A stretch of 64,000 bases of DNA from Vannielia litorea (GTDB lineage: Bacteria; Pseudomonadota; Alphaproteobacteria; Rhodobacterales; Rhodobacteraceae), in NCBI RefSeq assembly GCF_019801175.1, contig NZ_JAHVJR010000001.1, positions 124,001 through 188,000 on the forward strand, in the 5' to 3' direction. Positions 18,166 through 26,383 of this stretch are shown in pieces. A program made the translations under genes and the position numbers. Every line of letters starts with the position of its first letter. Position 1 is the first letter of the stretch. The notes under the pieces were generated by a model that was not told the origin of the DNA, searched no databases, and saw nothing but the letters and a program-made list of their open reading frames with translations.

Positions 18166-20244
18166 TCAGACGGCGGCAACCAGCCCCATCTGCTCCAGCT
18201 TCAGCAGCACCTGGTGGGCGCAGTTGTCCACGTCGGTGCCCTCGGTCTCGACCCGCAGCTCGGGGCTTTCGGGCACGTCATAGGGGTCGGAGATGCCGGT
18301 GAACTCCTTGATCTTGCCTTCACGCGCCAGCTTGTAGAGCCCCTTGCGGTCGCGCCGTTCGCACTCTTCGATGCTGGTCGCCACGTGGATCTCCACAAAG
18401 GCGCCGTAGCTCTCGATATCCTCGCGCACTGCACGGCGGGTGGTCGCATAGGGCGCGATCGGGGCGCAAATCGCGATGCCGCCGTTCTTGGTGATCTCGC
18501 TGGCAACATAGCCGATGCGGCGGATGTTCAGGTCACGGTGCTCCTTGGAGAAGCCCAGCTCGCTGGAGAGGTTCTTCCGCACGATATCGCCGTCGAGCAG
18601 CGTCACCGGGCGGCCGCCCATCTCCATCAGCTTGACCATCAGCGCGTTGGCGATGGTGCTCTTGCCCGAGCCGGAGAAGCCGGTGAAGAACACGGTAAAG
18701 CCCTGCTTGGCCCGCGGCGGGCGGGTGCGGCGCAGCTCCTTCACCACCTCGGGGAAGGAGAACCACTCCGGAATTTCCAGCCCCTCGGCCAAACGGCGGC
18801 GCAGCTCGGTGCCGGAGATGTTGAGGATCGTCACCTTGTCCTTGTCGGCGATCTCGTCCATCGGCTCGTATTGCGCGCGCTCCTGCACCCAGACCATGTG
18901 TTTGAAATCGACCATCTCGATGCCGATCTCGTCCTGATGCTCGCGGAACAGTTCCTGCGCGTCATAGGGGCCGTAGAAGTCTTCGCCGGCGGAGTTCTTG
19001 CCGGGGCCGGCGTGGTCACGGCCAACGATGAAGTGGGTGCAGCCGTGGTTCTTGCGGATCAGCCCGTGCCAGACGGCCTCACGCGGGCCGGCCATTCGCA
19101 TGGCGAGGTTCAGCAGGCTCATCGTGGTCGTCGCGCCCGGGTACTTGTCGAGCACCGCCTCGTAGCAGCGCACGCGGGTAAAGTGATCCACGTCGCCCGG
19201 CTTGGTCATGCCCACGACCGGATGGATCAGCAGGTTGGCCTGCGCTTCCTTGGCGGCGCGGAAGGTCAGCTCCTGGTGCGCGCGGTGCAGCGGGTTGCGG
19301 GTCTGGAAGGCCACCACACGGCGCCAGCCCAGCTTGCGGAAGTAGGCGCGCAGCTCGTTGGGCGTGTCGCGGCGGGCGCGGAAGTCGTAATGCACCGGCT
19401 GCTGGATGCCGGTCACCGGGCCACCGAGATAAACGTTGCCCGCCTGATTGTGCAGGTAGTTCACTGCCGGGTGGGCGCTGTCGTCGGCGCCAAAGACCTT
19501 CTCCGCCTCGCGGGCCTTATTGGGCACCCATTTGTCGGTGACGGTCATGGTGGCGAGGATCACGCCCTCCTGATCGCGCAGGGCAATGTCCTGACCCAGC
19601 TCGATGCTCTCGGCGAACTTGTCGCTCACATCGAGGGTGATCGGCATCGGCCAGAGCGAGCCGTCGGCCAGCCGCATGTTCTCGACGACGCCGTTGTAAT
19701 CCTCTTCGCTCAGGAACCCCTTCAGCGGGTTGAAGCCGCCGTTCATCAGCAGTTCCAGATCGCAGATCTGGCGCGGCGAGAGGTCGTGCGAGGTGAGGTC
19801 AGCGGCCTCCACCTTCAGCTTCTGGGCGCTCTCGTAAGAGACATAGAGCTCCGGGATCGGGGCGAGGTTGTTCTGCATCAGGCTGCTCCTGTACTTCAAA
19901 GGCATGAGGTCGCTCGCCGAGCCGGTCAACTCGGCGAAAAGGTTGGTGTATTCGGTGAATTTCCGGGCGAGGAAGGCGTCGATCAGCCGGTCCTTCTCGG
20001 CCAGCCCGGCCTCGGTCAGCGCATAGGCGAAGCGCTGGCGCTTGTCCGGGCCGGGGCGGGCGGTGGTTTCGATCAGCCCGGCGGCGCTGGCCGCGCGGAG
20101 CTGGGTGTTGAGCGTGCCGAGCGAGACCTTCAGGGCCCCCGCAAGGCTGCGCTGCGTTGCCTCCGGTGCCCGCTCCAGCTGGCGCAGCAGCATGAAGAGC
20201 TGGTCCTCTCCGGGCAGCTGGGTCTTTTCGGCTTGGGCAGGCAT
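18166..20244 (-). CDS. sat-cysC: Winged-helix domain - sulfate adenylyltransferase - adenylylsulfate kinase fusion
   Basis: The 692-residue frame has three parts. Residues 1-122 resemble a MarR-type winged helix-turn-helix ('TQRSLAGALKVSLGTLNTQL', then a wing with 'RQRFAYALTEAGLAEKDR'). From Met123 it is a bifunctional enzyme of sulfate assimilation. The ATP sulfurylase has 'NPLHRAH' near residues 316-322. The APS kinase has P-loop GFSGSGKST near residue 521 and 'DGDIVRKNLSS'. The enzyme makes PAPS from sulfate and ATP. Met123 (genomic 19878) has AGGAG 7 nt upstream and would give the usual 570-residue enzyme, so a short form may also be made. The frame is continuous, with no stop between the domains. 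A 20-bp palindrome lies 23 nt before the first ATG. A sulfate-type permease precedes it. Confidence 0.9.
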   Translation of the reverse strand: MPAQAEKTQLPGEDQLFMLLRQLERAPEATQRSLAGALKVSLGTLNTQLRAASAAGLIETTARPGPDKRQRFAYALTEAGLAEKDRLIDAFLARKFTEYTNLFAELTGSASDLMPLKYRSSLMQNNLAPIPELYVSYESAQKLKVEAADLTSHDLSPRQICDLELLMNGGFNPLKGFLSEEDYNGVVENMRLADGSLWPMPITLDVSDKFAESIELGQDIALRDQEGVILATMTVTDKWVPNKAREAEKVFGADDSAHPAVNYLHNQAGNVYLGGPVTGIQQPVHYDFRARRDTPNELRAYFRKLGWRRVVAFQTRNPLHRAHQELTFRAAKEAQANLLIHPVVGMTKPGDVDHFTRVRCYEAVLDKYPGATTTMSLLNLAMRMAGPREAVWHGLIRKNHGCTHFIVGRDHAGPGKNSAGEDFYGPYDAQELFREHQDEIGIEMVDFKHMVWVQERAQYEPMDEIADKDKVTILNISGTELRRRLAEGLEIPEWFSFPEVVKELRRTRPPRAKQGFTVFFTGFSGSGKSTIANALMVKLMEMGGRPVTLLDGDIVRKNLSSELGFSKEHRDLNIRRIGYVASEITKNGGIAICAPIAPYATTRRAVREDIESYGAFVEIHVATSIEECERRDRKGLYKLAREGKIKEFTGISDPYDVPESPELRVETEGTDVDNCAHQVLLKLEQMGLVAAV

Positions 20245-20266
20245 GGGCGGGCAGGGCGACTCAATG

Positions 20267-20286
20267 TGTGTTCAATGTTGAACACA
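20267..20286. promoter_or_regulatory. 20-bp perfect palindrome upstream of the wHTH-sat-cysC gene
   Basis: TGTGTTCAA (20267-20275), TG, and TTGAACACA (20278-20286) form two perfect 9-nt arms. The site begins 23 nt upstream of the ATG at 20244. It is a likely operator, plausibly bound by the gene's own N-terminal winged-helix domain. Confidence 0.7.
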
Positions 20287-20370
20287 TCTGCCATCCGGGC
20301 CGTAAAGAAAACCCCAAAGGTGGGTTGGCAGGCGGGATGTTGCCAAAAATCCGCGCCCGCCCGCGCCGCC

Positions 20371-22152
20371 TCAGAGATAAAGCGCCCAGACCGCCGCCAC
20401 CGTTGCCAGCCCGGCGATGATGTTCATCGGCACGCCCACCTTCAGGAAGTCGGTGAACCGGTAGTTGCCCGCGCCGTACACCAGCGTGTTGGTCTGGTAG
20501 CCGATGGGCGTGGCAAAGCTGGCCGAGGCGCCGAACATCACGATGATCACCATCGCCCGCGCGTCGATCCCCAGCGCCGTGGCAAGACCGATGGCGATGG
20601 GGGTGAGCAGCACCGCCACCGCGTTGTTGGTCACCAGTTCCGTCAGCACCGACGCCAGCAGGTAGACTAGGGCCAGCGCCACCACCGGCGGCATCTGCTC
20701 CAAGAGCGGCGAGACCGCGCCCACGATGGCCGCCACCGCACCGGTGTTCTGCAACCCGATCCCGATGATCAGCATGGCGAAGATCAGCACTAGGATCGCC
20801 CCGTCCAGCGCGCCCCATGCCTCGTCCGCATCAATACAGCGCAGGATCAGCATCGCCGCGACCGCGAGCATCGAGAGGGTGGCGATATCCATGACCCCGA
20901 AGGCCGCCAGCGCCACAACGGCGGTGAGCGCCACCAGCGACAGCGGCGCGCGTCCCCGCCGAAAGGCTCTGCCCACTGGCCGGTTGACCGAGATCAGCTG
21001 TGCCTCCTCCTCCAGCGTCGAAAACGCCTCGGGTGGGCCTTCCAGCAGCAGCTTGTCGGCGGCCCGCAGCCGCACAGAGCCCAGATCCGGCCCTGCCACA
21101 TGCCCGTGCCGATGCACCCCCAGCACCCGCACCCCGTAGCGCCGCCCAAGCGACATCTCCCGCAGGCTCCGCCCGGCGTGCGACTTTTGCGGCGCCACCA
21201 CCACCTCCACCTGCGCCACCTCGCCCTGGTAACGGTCGCCCCGGCGCAGGCCCACCCGCAGGCCCGCCGCCTCATGCAGGGTCAGCAATTCCGATGTGGT
21301 GGCGGTCACGATCAGCCGGTCGCCCGCCTCCAGCACCTCCTCGGCCAGCGCCGACCGGCGGGTCTCGCCCCGGCGCTTCAGGCCGGTCACCTTCATCCCG
21401 GCGCGGTTCAGCGCGGGCACTTGGCCCAGCGGCTTACCGACAAGGCCGTTGTCGAGCACCGCGACCTCGGTGATGTAGCGCACCTCGCCCATCAGGTCCT
21501 CAGGGTCGCTGTCGGGCCGCGAGGGCAGGGCGAAGCGCCCGGCAAGAAACAGGTAGCCCAGCCCCGTCGCCGCCACGATCAGCCCCACCGGGGTGATCTC
21601 GAAAATCGAGAACCCCGCCAGCCCCGCCTCCTGCGCCACGCCGTCGACCACGAGGTTGGTCGAGGTGCCGATCAGCGTGCAGGTGCCGCCGAGGATGGCG
21701 ATGTAGCTGAGCGGAATCAGCAGCCGGGTGGAGGCAAGCCCAAGCGCCCCCGCCAGCCGGATCACCACCGGGATCAGCACCAGCACCACCGGCGTGTTGT
21801 TGACGAAGGCCGAGGCCAAGAGCGTGACCAGCACCATCAGCACCAGCGCCCGCCGCGGGTGGCTGGCCGAGCGGGCGATCACCGCATCCGAGACCGCCTC
21901 CAGCACCCCCGTCCGCACCAGCGCGCCCGAGAGCACGAACATCGCCGCCACCGTCAGCGGGGCGGAGTTGGAGAAGACCCCGAGCATCTCCTTGCCGTCC
22001 ACATAGCCCAGCGCCACGAACAGCGCCGCCACCCCGGCGGCGGGCACCTCGGGCGGGTAAAGCTCCAGCACGAAAAGCAGAACCAGCAGCGCGATCAGCG
22101 AAAGCGCAATCGCCACCTGCCATGTCGAGACGAATTCAGCGATCACCGCCAT
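20371..22152 (-). CDS. SLC13-family permease with two RCK_C (TrkA-C) domains, probable sulfate transporter
   Basis: The 593-residue inner-membrane ion/solute transporter has hydrophobic segments at about 12-210 and 395-590, flanking a soluble central region (about 215-390) with two TrkA-C-like subdomains ('VLDNGLVGKPLGQV', 'SHAGRSLREM'). The family signatures 'FVNNTPVVLVLIPV' and 'ELVTNNAVAVLLTPIAIGLA' are the paired re-entrant NT motifs of DASS transporters. Proteins with this arrangement include sulfate permeases. Placement just upstream of sat-cysC on the same strand (126 nt) supports sulfate uptake. The RCK_C domains may sense a nucleotide. An 11-bp palindrome (TATCT-C-AGATA, 22194-22204) lies upstream of its start. 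Confidence 0.88.
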   Translation of the reverse strand: MAVIAEFVSTWQVAIALSLIALLVLLFVLELYPPEVPAAGVAALFVALGYVDGKEMLGVFSNSAPLTVAAMFVLSGALVRTGVLEAVSDAVIARSASHPRRALVLMVLVTLLASAFVNNTPVVLVLIPVVIRLAGALGLASTRLLIPLSYIAILGGTCTLIGTSTNLVVDGVAQEAGLAGFSIFEITPVGLIVAATGLGYLFLAGRFALPSRPDSDPEDLMGEVRYITEVAVLDNGLVGKPLGQVPALNRAGMKVTGLKRRGETRRSALAEEVLEAGDRLIVTATTSELLTLHEAAGLRVGLRRGDRYQGEVAQVEVVVAPQKSHAGRSLREMSLGRRYGVRVLGVHRHGHVAGPDLGSVRLRAADKLLLEGPPEAFSTLEEEAQLISVNRPVGRAFRRGRAPLSLVALTAVVALAAFGVMDIATLSMLAVAAMLILRCIDADEAWGALDGAILVLIFAMLIIGIGLQNTGAVAAIVGAVSPLLEQMPPVVALALVYLLASVLTELVTNNAVAVLLTPIAIGLATALGIDARAMVIIVMFGASASFATPIGYQTNTLVYGAGNYRFTDFLKVGVPMNIIAGLATVAAVWALYL

Positions 22153-22247
22153 GTTGCACCGCGCGCAAGAAACACCCGGCGATCAACGCCGCATATCTCA
22201 GATAAGTTGCGCCGCCCGCCCGTGAAGGGGCGGGAAGGCGCCGGTGC

Positions 22248-22273
22248 AAAATAAAACCGGGGGCAGGGCCGGT
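22248..22273 (-). terminator. trxB terminator
   Basis: Read on the minus strand, ACCGG and CCGGT arms (plus coordinates 22256-22260 and 22269-22273) are followed by TTTTATTTT. The stem is only 5 bp but directly follows the trxB stop. Confidence 0.5.
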
Positions 22274-22274
22274 A

Positions 22275-23264
22275 TCAGGCCTCTGCGGGCTCGACCGCCG
22301 CGCTCGGGTCGGGCTCGGCCGCCGCATCCTGCTCGGCCAGCCAGCGCTCGGCGTCGAGCGCGGCCATGCAGCCCATGCCGGCGGAGGTCACCGCCTGCCG
22401 GTACTTGTGGTCGGTCAGGTCACCCGCGGCGAAGATCCCGGGGATCGAGGTCTCGGTGGTGCCGGGCTTCACCTTCACGTAGCCGCCGTTGTGCAGCTCC
22501 AGCTTGTCCTTCACCAGCTCGGTCGCGGGGGCATGGCCGATGGCCACGAACACGCCCTTGCAGGGGATCTCGGTGATCTCGCCGGTCTTGGTGTGCTTCA
22601 CCCGCACGGCTTCCACGCCCAGTGGGTTGTCTTCGCCCACCACTTCCTCAAGCTCGTGGAACCACAGCGGCTCAATCTTGGGGTTCTTCAGCAGCCGGTC
22701 CTGCAGGATCTTCTCCGCGCGCAGCTCGTCACGCCGGTGGATCAGCGTCACCTTGCTGGCGAAGTTGGTCAGGAACAGCGCCTCTTCCACGGCGGTGTTG
22801 CCGCCGCCGATCACCACGATCTCCTGACCGCGATAAAAGAAGCCGTCGCAGGTCGCACAGGCCGACACGCCGAAGCCCTTGAACTTCTCTTCGCTGTCCA
22901 GCCCGAGCCACTTGGCCCGCGCACCGGTCGCGAGGATCACCGCGTCGGCGGTGTAGGTGGTGCCGCTGTCGCCCTTGGCCACGAAGGGGCGGCTCTCGGT
23001 GTCCAGCTCCACGATGATATCGCCGATGATCTCGCAGCCCATCGCCTTGGCGTGGGCCTCCATCCGCACCATCAGGTCGGGGCCCTGCACCTCTGTATCG
23101 CCCGGCCAGTTTTCCACCTCGGTGGTGGTGGTCAGCTGACCGCCCGGCTCGATGCCCTGCACCAGAATCGGGTTCAGCATCGCGCGGCTGGCATAAACGC
23201 CCGCCGTGTAGCCGGCAGGGCCGGAGCCGATGATCAGGGTCTTGGTGTGGCGCGTCTCGCTCAT
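22275..23264 (-). CDS. trxB: Thioredoxin-disulfide reductase
   Basis: The 329-residue flavoprotein reduces thioredoxin with NADPH. The FAD-binding 'IIGSGPAGYTAGVYASRAM' lies at 11-29, the redox-active CATC at 136-139, the NADPH motif 'VIGGGNTAVEEALFL' at about 151-165, and 'GIFAAGDLTDHKYRQAVTSA' near the C-terminus. The last 20 residues are an acidic/alanine-rich tail slightly longer than in E. coli TrxB. It is divergent from an Lrp/AsnC regulator with a 176-nt shared upstream region; this neighbour pair is common in alphaproteobacteria. Confidence 0.96.
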   Translation of the reverse strand: MSETRHTKTLIIGSGPAGYTAGVYASRAMLNPILVQGIEPGGQLTTTTEVENWPGDTEVQGPDLMVRMEAHAKAMGCEIIGDIIVELDTESRPFVAKGDSGTTYTADAVILATGARAKWLGLDSEEKFKGFGVSACATCDGFFYRGQEIVVIGGGNTAVEEALFLTNFASKVTLIHRRDELRAEKILQDRLLKNPKIEPLWFHELEEVVGEDNPLGVEAVRVKHTKTGEITEIPCKGVFVAIGHAPATELVKDKLELHNGGYVKVKPGTTETSIPGIFAAGDLTDHKYRQAVTSAGMGCMAALDAERWLAEQDAAAEPDPSAAVEPAEA

Positions 23265-23353
23265 GGCGGCCCCCTTGCCTCGCTGGAATCGATTGTGTCA
23301 GGCCATATAGGCCCCCGGACGGGTGAGAGAAAGGGCGCCCTTGCATGGCAGGG

Positions 23354-23397
23354 ATGCGCATTCTGTTTCTTGCGCAAATGCGAAACATTCTTGCGCG
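23354..23397. promoter_or_regulatory. Cluster of TGCGCA motifs between trxB and an Lrp gene
   Basis: ATGCGCA (23354-23360), the palindrome TTGCGCAA (23370-23377) and TTGCGCG (23391-23397) occur within 44 nt, upstream of the Lrp-type gene at 23441. The same TGCGCAA core occurs before the other Lrp-type gene at 8451. It is a candidate regulator binding region. Confidence 0.45.
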
Positions 23398-23440
23398 TGG
23401 CGGCGCTCCGGCGTACAAAACGGCAAATCGGAGGGGGCAA

Positions 23441-23941
23441 ATGGCCACATCGAAGCTCGACGAAATTGATCGGAACATCCTCGCGGAGCTTCAGGCCGAC
23501 GGGCGGATGACCAATGTCGCGCTGGCCGAAAAGGTCGGCATCTCGGCCCCGCCCTGCCTGCGCCGCGTGCGCGCGCTCGAGGAGGCCGGGTACATCAAGG
23601 GCTACCACGCCGATGTCGACAGCCGCGAGCTCGGCTTCGAGGTGCAGGTCTTTGCGATGGTCGGCCTCAACAGCCAGGCCGAGAGCGATCTGGCCGCCTT
23701 CGAGCAGCGCTGCCGCGAGTGGTCGCTCGTGCGTGAGTGCCACATGCTGAACGGCGAGATCGACTTCATCCTGAAATGCGTCGCGCCCGATCTCTCCAGC
23801 TTCCAGAGCTTCCTGACCGGCCAGTTGCTGACCGCGCCCAACGTGGCCTCGGTCAAGACCTCGCTGGTGATCCGCTGCGCCAAGGATGACCCCGGCGTGC
23901 CCTTCGACGTGCTCGAAGCGCGCCTCGCCAAGACCGCCTGA
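23441..23941 (+). CDS. Lrp/AsnC-family transcriptional regulator
   Basis: The 166-residue regulator has an N-terminal HTH (about 5-60, 'MTNVALAEKVGISAPPCLRR') and a C-terminal RAM domain (about 70-150). The start is ATG at 23441, after GGAGGG about 5-10 nt upstream. Earlier in-frame Met codons would translate through the TGCGCA cluster and lack homology. It is divergent from trxB, so trxB or an amino-acid gene may be its target. A symmetric hairpin follows. Confidence 0.92.
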   Translation: MATSKLDEIDRNILAELQADGRMTNVALAEKVGISAPPCLRRVRALEEAGYIKGYHADVDSRELGFEVQVFAMVGLNSQAESDLAAFEQRCREWSLVRECHMLNGEIDFILKCVAPDLSSFQSFLTGQLLTAPNVASVKTSLVIRCAKDDPGVPFDVLEARLAKTA

Positions 23942-23964
23942 ACACCTCACCCGCAAACGGCAAA

Positions 23965-23989
23965 CGGCCCCGCCGAGGGAGCGGGGCCG
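23965..23989. terminator. Bidirectional hairpin between lrp and Hint-domain gene
   Basis: CGGCCCCGC (23965-23973), a 7-nt loop and GCGGGGCCG (23981-23989) form a 9-bp stem between convergent genes. T-runs are weak on both sides. Confidence 0.5.
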
Positions 23990-24025
23990 CCGTGCTGCAT
24001 ATGTCTGTGGGTTTGGCGCTCCGCC

Positions 24026-24844
24026 TCAGGCGGCGCGCAGGTTGTCCAGCTCGAAGGCGGTGAGCCGCGGCACATCCATCGGCCCGAAATCCTCGAACTG
24101 CTCGATATGCGGGAAGAGCGCGAGGAACAGCGCCGACATCTCCCGGTCGTGGATCGTCTCCGCCTGCAGGCCAGGGTGAAAGCTCTCCACCTCCACGCCG
24201 TTCACGTAAAACGTCTGCTGCCCCTCGAAGCAGAGCTGCCAGACCTTCTGCGGCGAGACAGGCGAAATCTCGATCACGCTGACACCGTCCACAAAGGCGC
24301 GGGCCGGGGCAAAGGCCTCTTCGGCACCCACCGCATGCACGCAGGCCGCGTTCCGGTAGAGCAGCCGGGCGCGCGGGCCGAGCATCAGGTCGGGGGCAGG
24401 GCGGCCGAGGCCGAAGGAATCGGTGGCGATCCGCAGCATCTTCTGCGGCTCGTGCCCCGGCGCCCGCGCGGAGAGTTCGCCGCTGTCGGGAAACACCATC
24501 ATCGAGCCGATCCAGAGCAGCGGCTTGGGGCCGGTCGAGGTTTCCACGAGGGTGCCGGGCAGAATATCTTCCACGGCCGTGAGGCCATCGACCGTGGAAA
24601 TGAGGGCGCCCCGGCCAAGGGCCGAGAACGCATCCTCGAACAGCGGAGTGGCCGGAGCCACCCGCTGAAACTCATCTATGTCACCGTTTGAAGCGAGGTA
24701 TGAAACCTCGTAGCGGCGGGTGAGAGGCATCACCCGCCGAGGTTTCGAGCGAACGTCCGAGCGAGACGTCCAGGAGGTCTGCCCCTCTGCGGGGCGAATT
24801 GTTTCCGTCGCGAGGCCAGCGACGGGATGGCGAGGATACACCAT
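24026..24844 (-). CDS. Hint-domain-like protein lacking the catalytic cysteine
   Basis: The 272-residue protein resembles the Hint_2 family of rhodobacteria. The central region (about 85-215) has 'GALISTVDGLTAVEDILPG' and 'PKPLLWIGS', matching the Hint pattern, and ends with 'FYVNGVEVESFHPG'. In active Hint (intein/Hedgehog) domains the first strand begins with Cys or Ser; here the equivalent position appears to be Ala/Phe in 'EDAFSALGRG', so self-splicing or autocleavage is unlikely. Start ATG 24844 has AAAGGTGG upstream; an ATG at 24730 is a shorter alternative. Such proteins are numerous in roseobacters, often near secreted adhesins; no partner is adjacent here. Confidence 0.75.
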   Translation of the reverse strand: MVYPRHPVAGLATETIRPAEGQTSWTSRSDVRSKPRRVMPLTRRYEVSYLASNGDIDEFQRVAPATPLFEDAFSALGRGALISTVDGLTAVEDILPGTLVETSTGPKPLLWIGSMMVFPDSGELSARAPGHEPQKMLRIATDSFGLGRPAPDLMLGPRARLLYRNAACVHAVGAEEAFAPARAFVDGVSVIEISPVSPQKVWQLCFEGQQTFYVNGVEVESFHPGLQAETIHDREMSALFLALFPHIEQFEDFGPMDVPRLTAFELDNLRAA

Positions 24845-25166
24845 GCGATACCACCTTTCGGTTCGATCACATCTGCTGGGCCCCCACCAAAGAGCGCAGA
24901 AGGATTTGTCTTGAGGAAGAAAATGGCGGCCAAGCGCCCGGACTGTCAAAATTCCGGTGCCATTCGCCGCCGCCCCGGCGTCAATCCGGGCAAATCGGCG
25001 CAAACTGTTTCTCGCCCGTGGCCCCCGGTGCCACATTCTGATTCCCGCGCCCCGGAATCAGACAGCCCGCCGGGGGAGGACCGGCGGGCTGCGCTTTGAT
25101 GCCGGGGAGGAGAGGCCCCGGCGAGGGAATTTCGATCTTCAGGCGCGCCTGCGGCGCTGGCCCGCC
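24845..25166. other. Intergenic region with two hairpins, no gene recognised
   Basis: 322 nt without a supported gene. CAGCCCGCCGG (25063-25073) and CCGGCGGGCTG (25081-25091) form an 11-bp perfect stem. GCCGGGG (25101-25107) and CCCCGGC (25116-25122) form a second, 7-bp stem. They lie downstream of the small gene at 25167-25310 on its strand and may end its transcript, although T-runs are poor. The Hint gene promoter should also be here. Confidence 0.45.
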
Positions 25167-25310
25167 TCAGGCCGACAGTAGGTTCAACGAGGCCAGCCGG
25201 GCTTCCCGGCGGGCAATCATCGCCTCGCGGCGGGCGCCCCGTGCCCAAGGCATCTCGACCTTCGCAGCCTCGGTGGCCTTGGCGGCTTTCTTGATCCAGC
25301 GCGTCTTCAT
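25167..25310 (-). CDS. Small basic hypothetical protein (47 aa)
   Basis: A 47-residue Lys/Arg/Ala-rich peptide beginning 'MKTRWIKKAAKATEAAKVEM' and containing 'MPWARGARREAM'. It resembles short conserved rhodobacterial hypotheticals with an N-terminal R-W-(I/L)-K and a central P-W-x-R motif, as I remember them; function unknown. AGGAG lies about 10 nt before the ATG at 25310. Two GC hairpins follow the stop. It is too short for certainty. Confidence 0.5.
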   Translation of the reverse strand: MKTRWIKKAAKATEAAKVEMPWARGARREAMIARREARLASLNLLSA

Positions 25311-25606
25311 ATCTCCAGCTCCTGCTCTTCTGCTCTGTGGCATGTGTTCTGTGGCACTGGGCTTCGTTGCCCGTTGATGCACAATCTCCCCCCGGAACGC
25401 GGCGCTGTTTTGGCAATCGCCGAGAATTTTCAGAAAATTTGCGCAGTCCCTGTCATCGATTGCGGCAGAACCATGCCGCGCCGCCGCACCCCTTCAAAAC
25501 AAGGCCGATCAAATGCGGCAGAAACAATCGCGCAGGGCGGTCAGCATTGTTTCGGGCGGGCAATGGGGCAGGGGGGCGGCAGGGCCTGCCGCATTGGTGC
25601 CGGATT
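25311..25606. other. Intergenic region, no gene recognised
   Basis: About 296 nt with lower GC than surroundings (TTTTCAGAAAATTTGCG around 25427-25443). It probably contains the promoter of the small minus-strand gene. Nothing else is recognisable. Confidence 0.4.
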
Positions 25607-26365
25607 CTACAGCCGGATCACCGAAATCAGCCGCCCGTAGTCCGCCTCGCCCCGGTGGGTGGTGCGCCGGAAAGAGTAGAATCGCGTGGGGTCCGAATAG
25701 GTGCAATGCCCGGTCCATTCCGCCGTGCCCACACCCGCCTCGCGCAGCATGTGCAGCCCGAAGCCCGGCAGGTCAAATTGCATCCGGTCGCCCTCGCCCC
25801 CGGCAAAGAAACGGGCAAACTCCGGGTCCTCGGCCATGAAGTCCTCAAAGAACTCCGGGCCAACCTCATAGGCCCGCTGGCTGATCGAGGGGCCGATCAC
25901 GGCGGCGATGTTCTCGCGCCGCGCGCCCAGCGCCTCCATCGCCTCCACCGTCCGCGCCAGCACCCCCGCCAGCGCGCCGCGCCAGCCCGCATGGGCCGCG
26001 CCGACCACGCCCGCCTCCGCATCGGCAAACAGCACCGGCTGGCAATCTGCGGTGAGGATGCCCAGCGCCACGCCCTTCGTGGCGCTCACCAGCGCATCGG
26101 CCTTCGGCTTCGCATCGCCCAGCGGCCCCGTCACCGTGACCACATCGGGCGAATGCACCTGATGCACCGTCACCAGCGCGTCGGGGGCCACGTCCATCGC
26201 GCCCGCCACCCGCACCCGGTTCAGCGCCACCGCATCGCTCAGGTCGCTCGACCCGCCGCCGCAGTTCAGCCCCTCGAACACGCCCGAGGAGGCTCCACCC
26301 TTGCGGGTGAAGAACCCGTGCGACACGGGGGCGAGGGCCGGGGAAGTGATGATCTCTAGGGTCAA
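25607..26365 (-). CDS. pgeF: Peptidoglycan editing factor PgeF (multicopper polyphenol oxidase/laccase domain)
   Basis: The 252-residue YfiH/PgeF-family enzyme removes misincorporated amino acids (such as Ser for Ala) from UDP-MurNAc precursors in E. coli; family members were earlier called laccase-domain proteins or purine nucleoside phosphorylases. The metal ligands His71 ('VHQVHSPD'), Cys108 ('LTADCQPVL') and His125 ('AAHAGWRG') are all present. It is third in the lgt - MidA-like methyltransferase - pgeF operon, 18 nt after the methyltransferase. Start ATG 26365. Confidence 0.93.
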   Translation of the reverse strand: MTLEIITSPALAPVSHGFFTRKGGASSGVFEGLNCGGGSSDLSDAVALNRVRVAGAMDVAPDALVTVHQVHSPDVVTVTGPLGDAKPKADALVSATKGVALGILTADCQPVLFADAEAGVVGAAHAGWRGALAGVLARTVEAMEALGARRENIAAVIGPSISQRAYEVGPEFFEDFMAEDPEFARFFAGGEGDRMQFDLPGFGLHMLREAGVGTAEWTGHCTYSDPTRFYSFRRTTHRGEADYGRLISVIRL

Positions 26366-26383
26366 CTGTTCAGGTTCCGGGGG

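Noticed and set aside
18166..20244. Two separate genes instead of a wHTH-sat-cysC fusion
   Set aside because: There is no stop codon between the parts in the given sequence, so I report one frame with a possible internal start, while noting that a sequencing error could change this.
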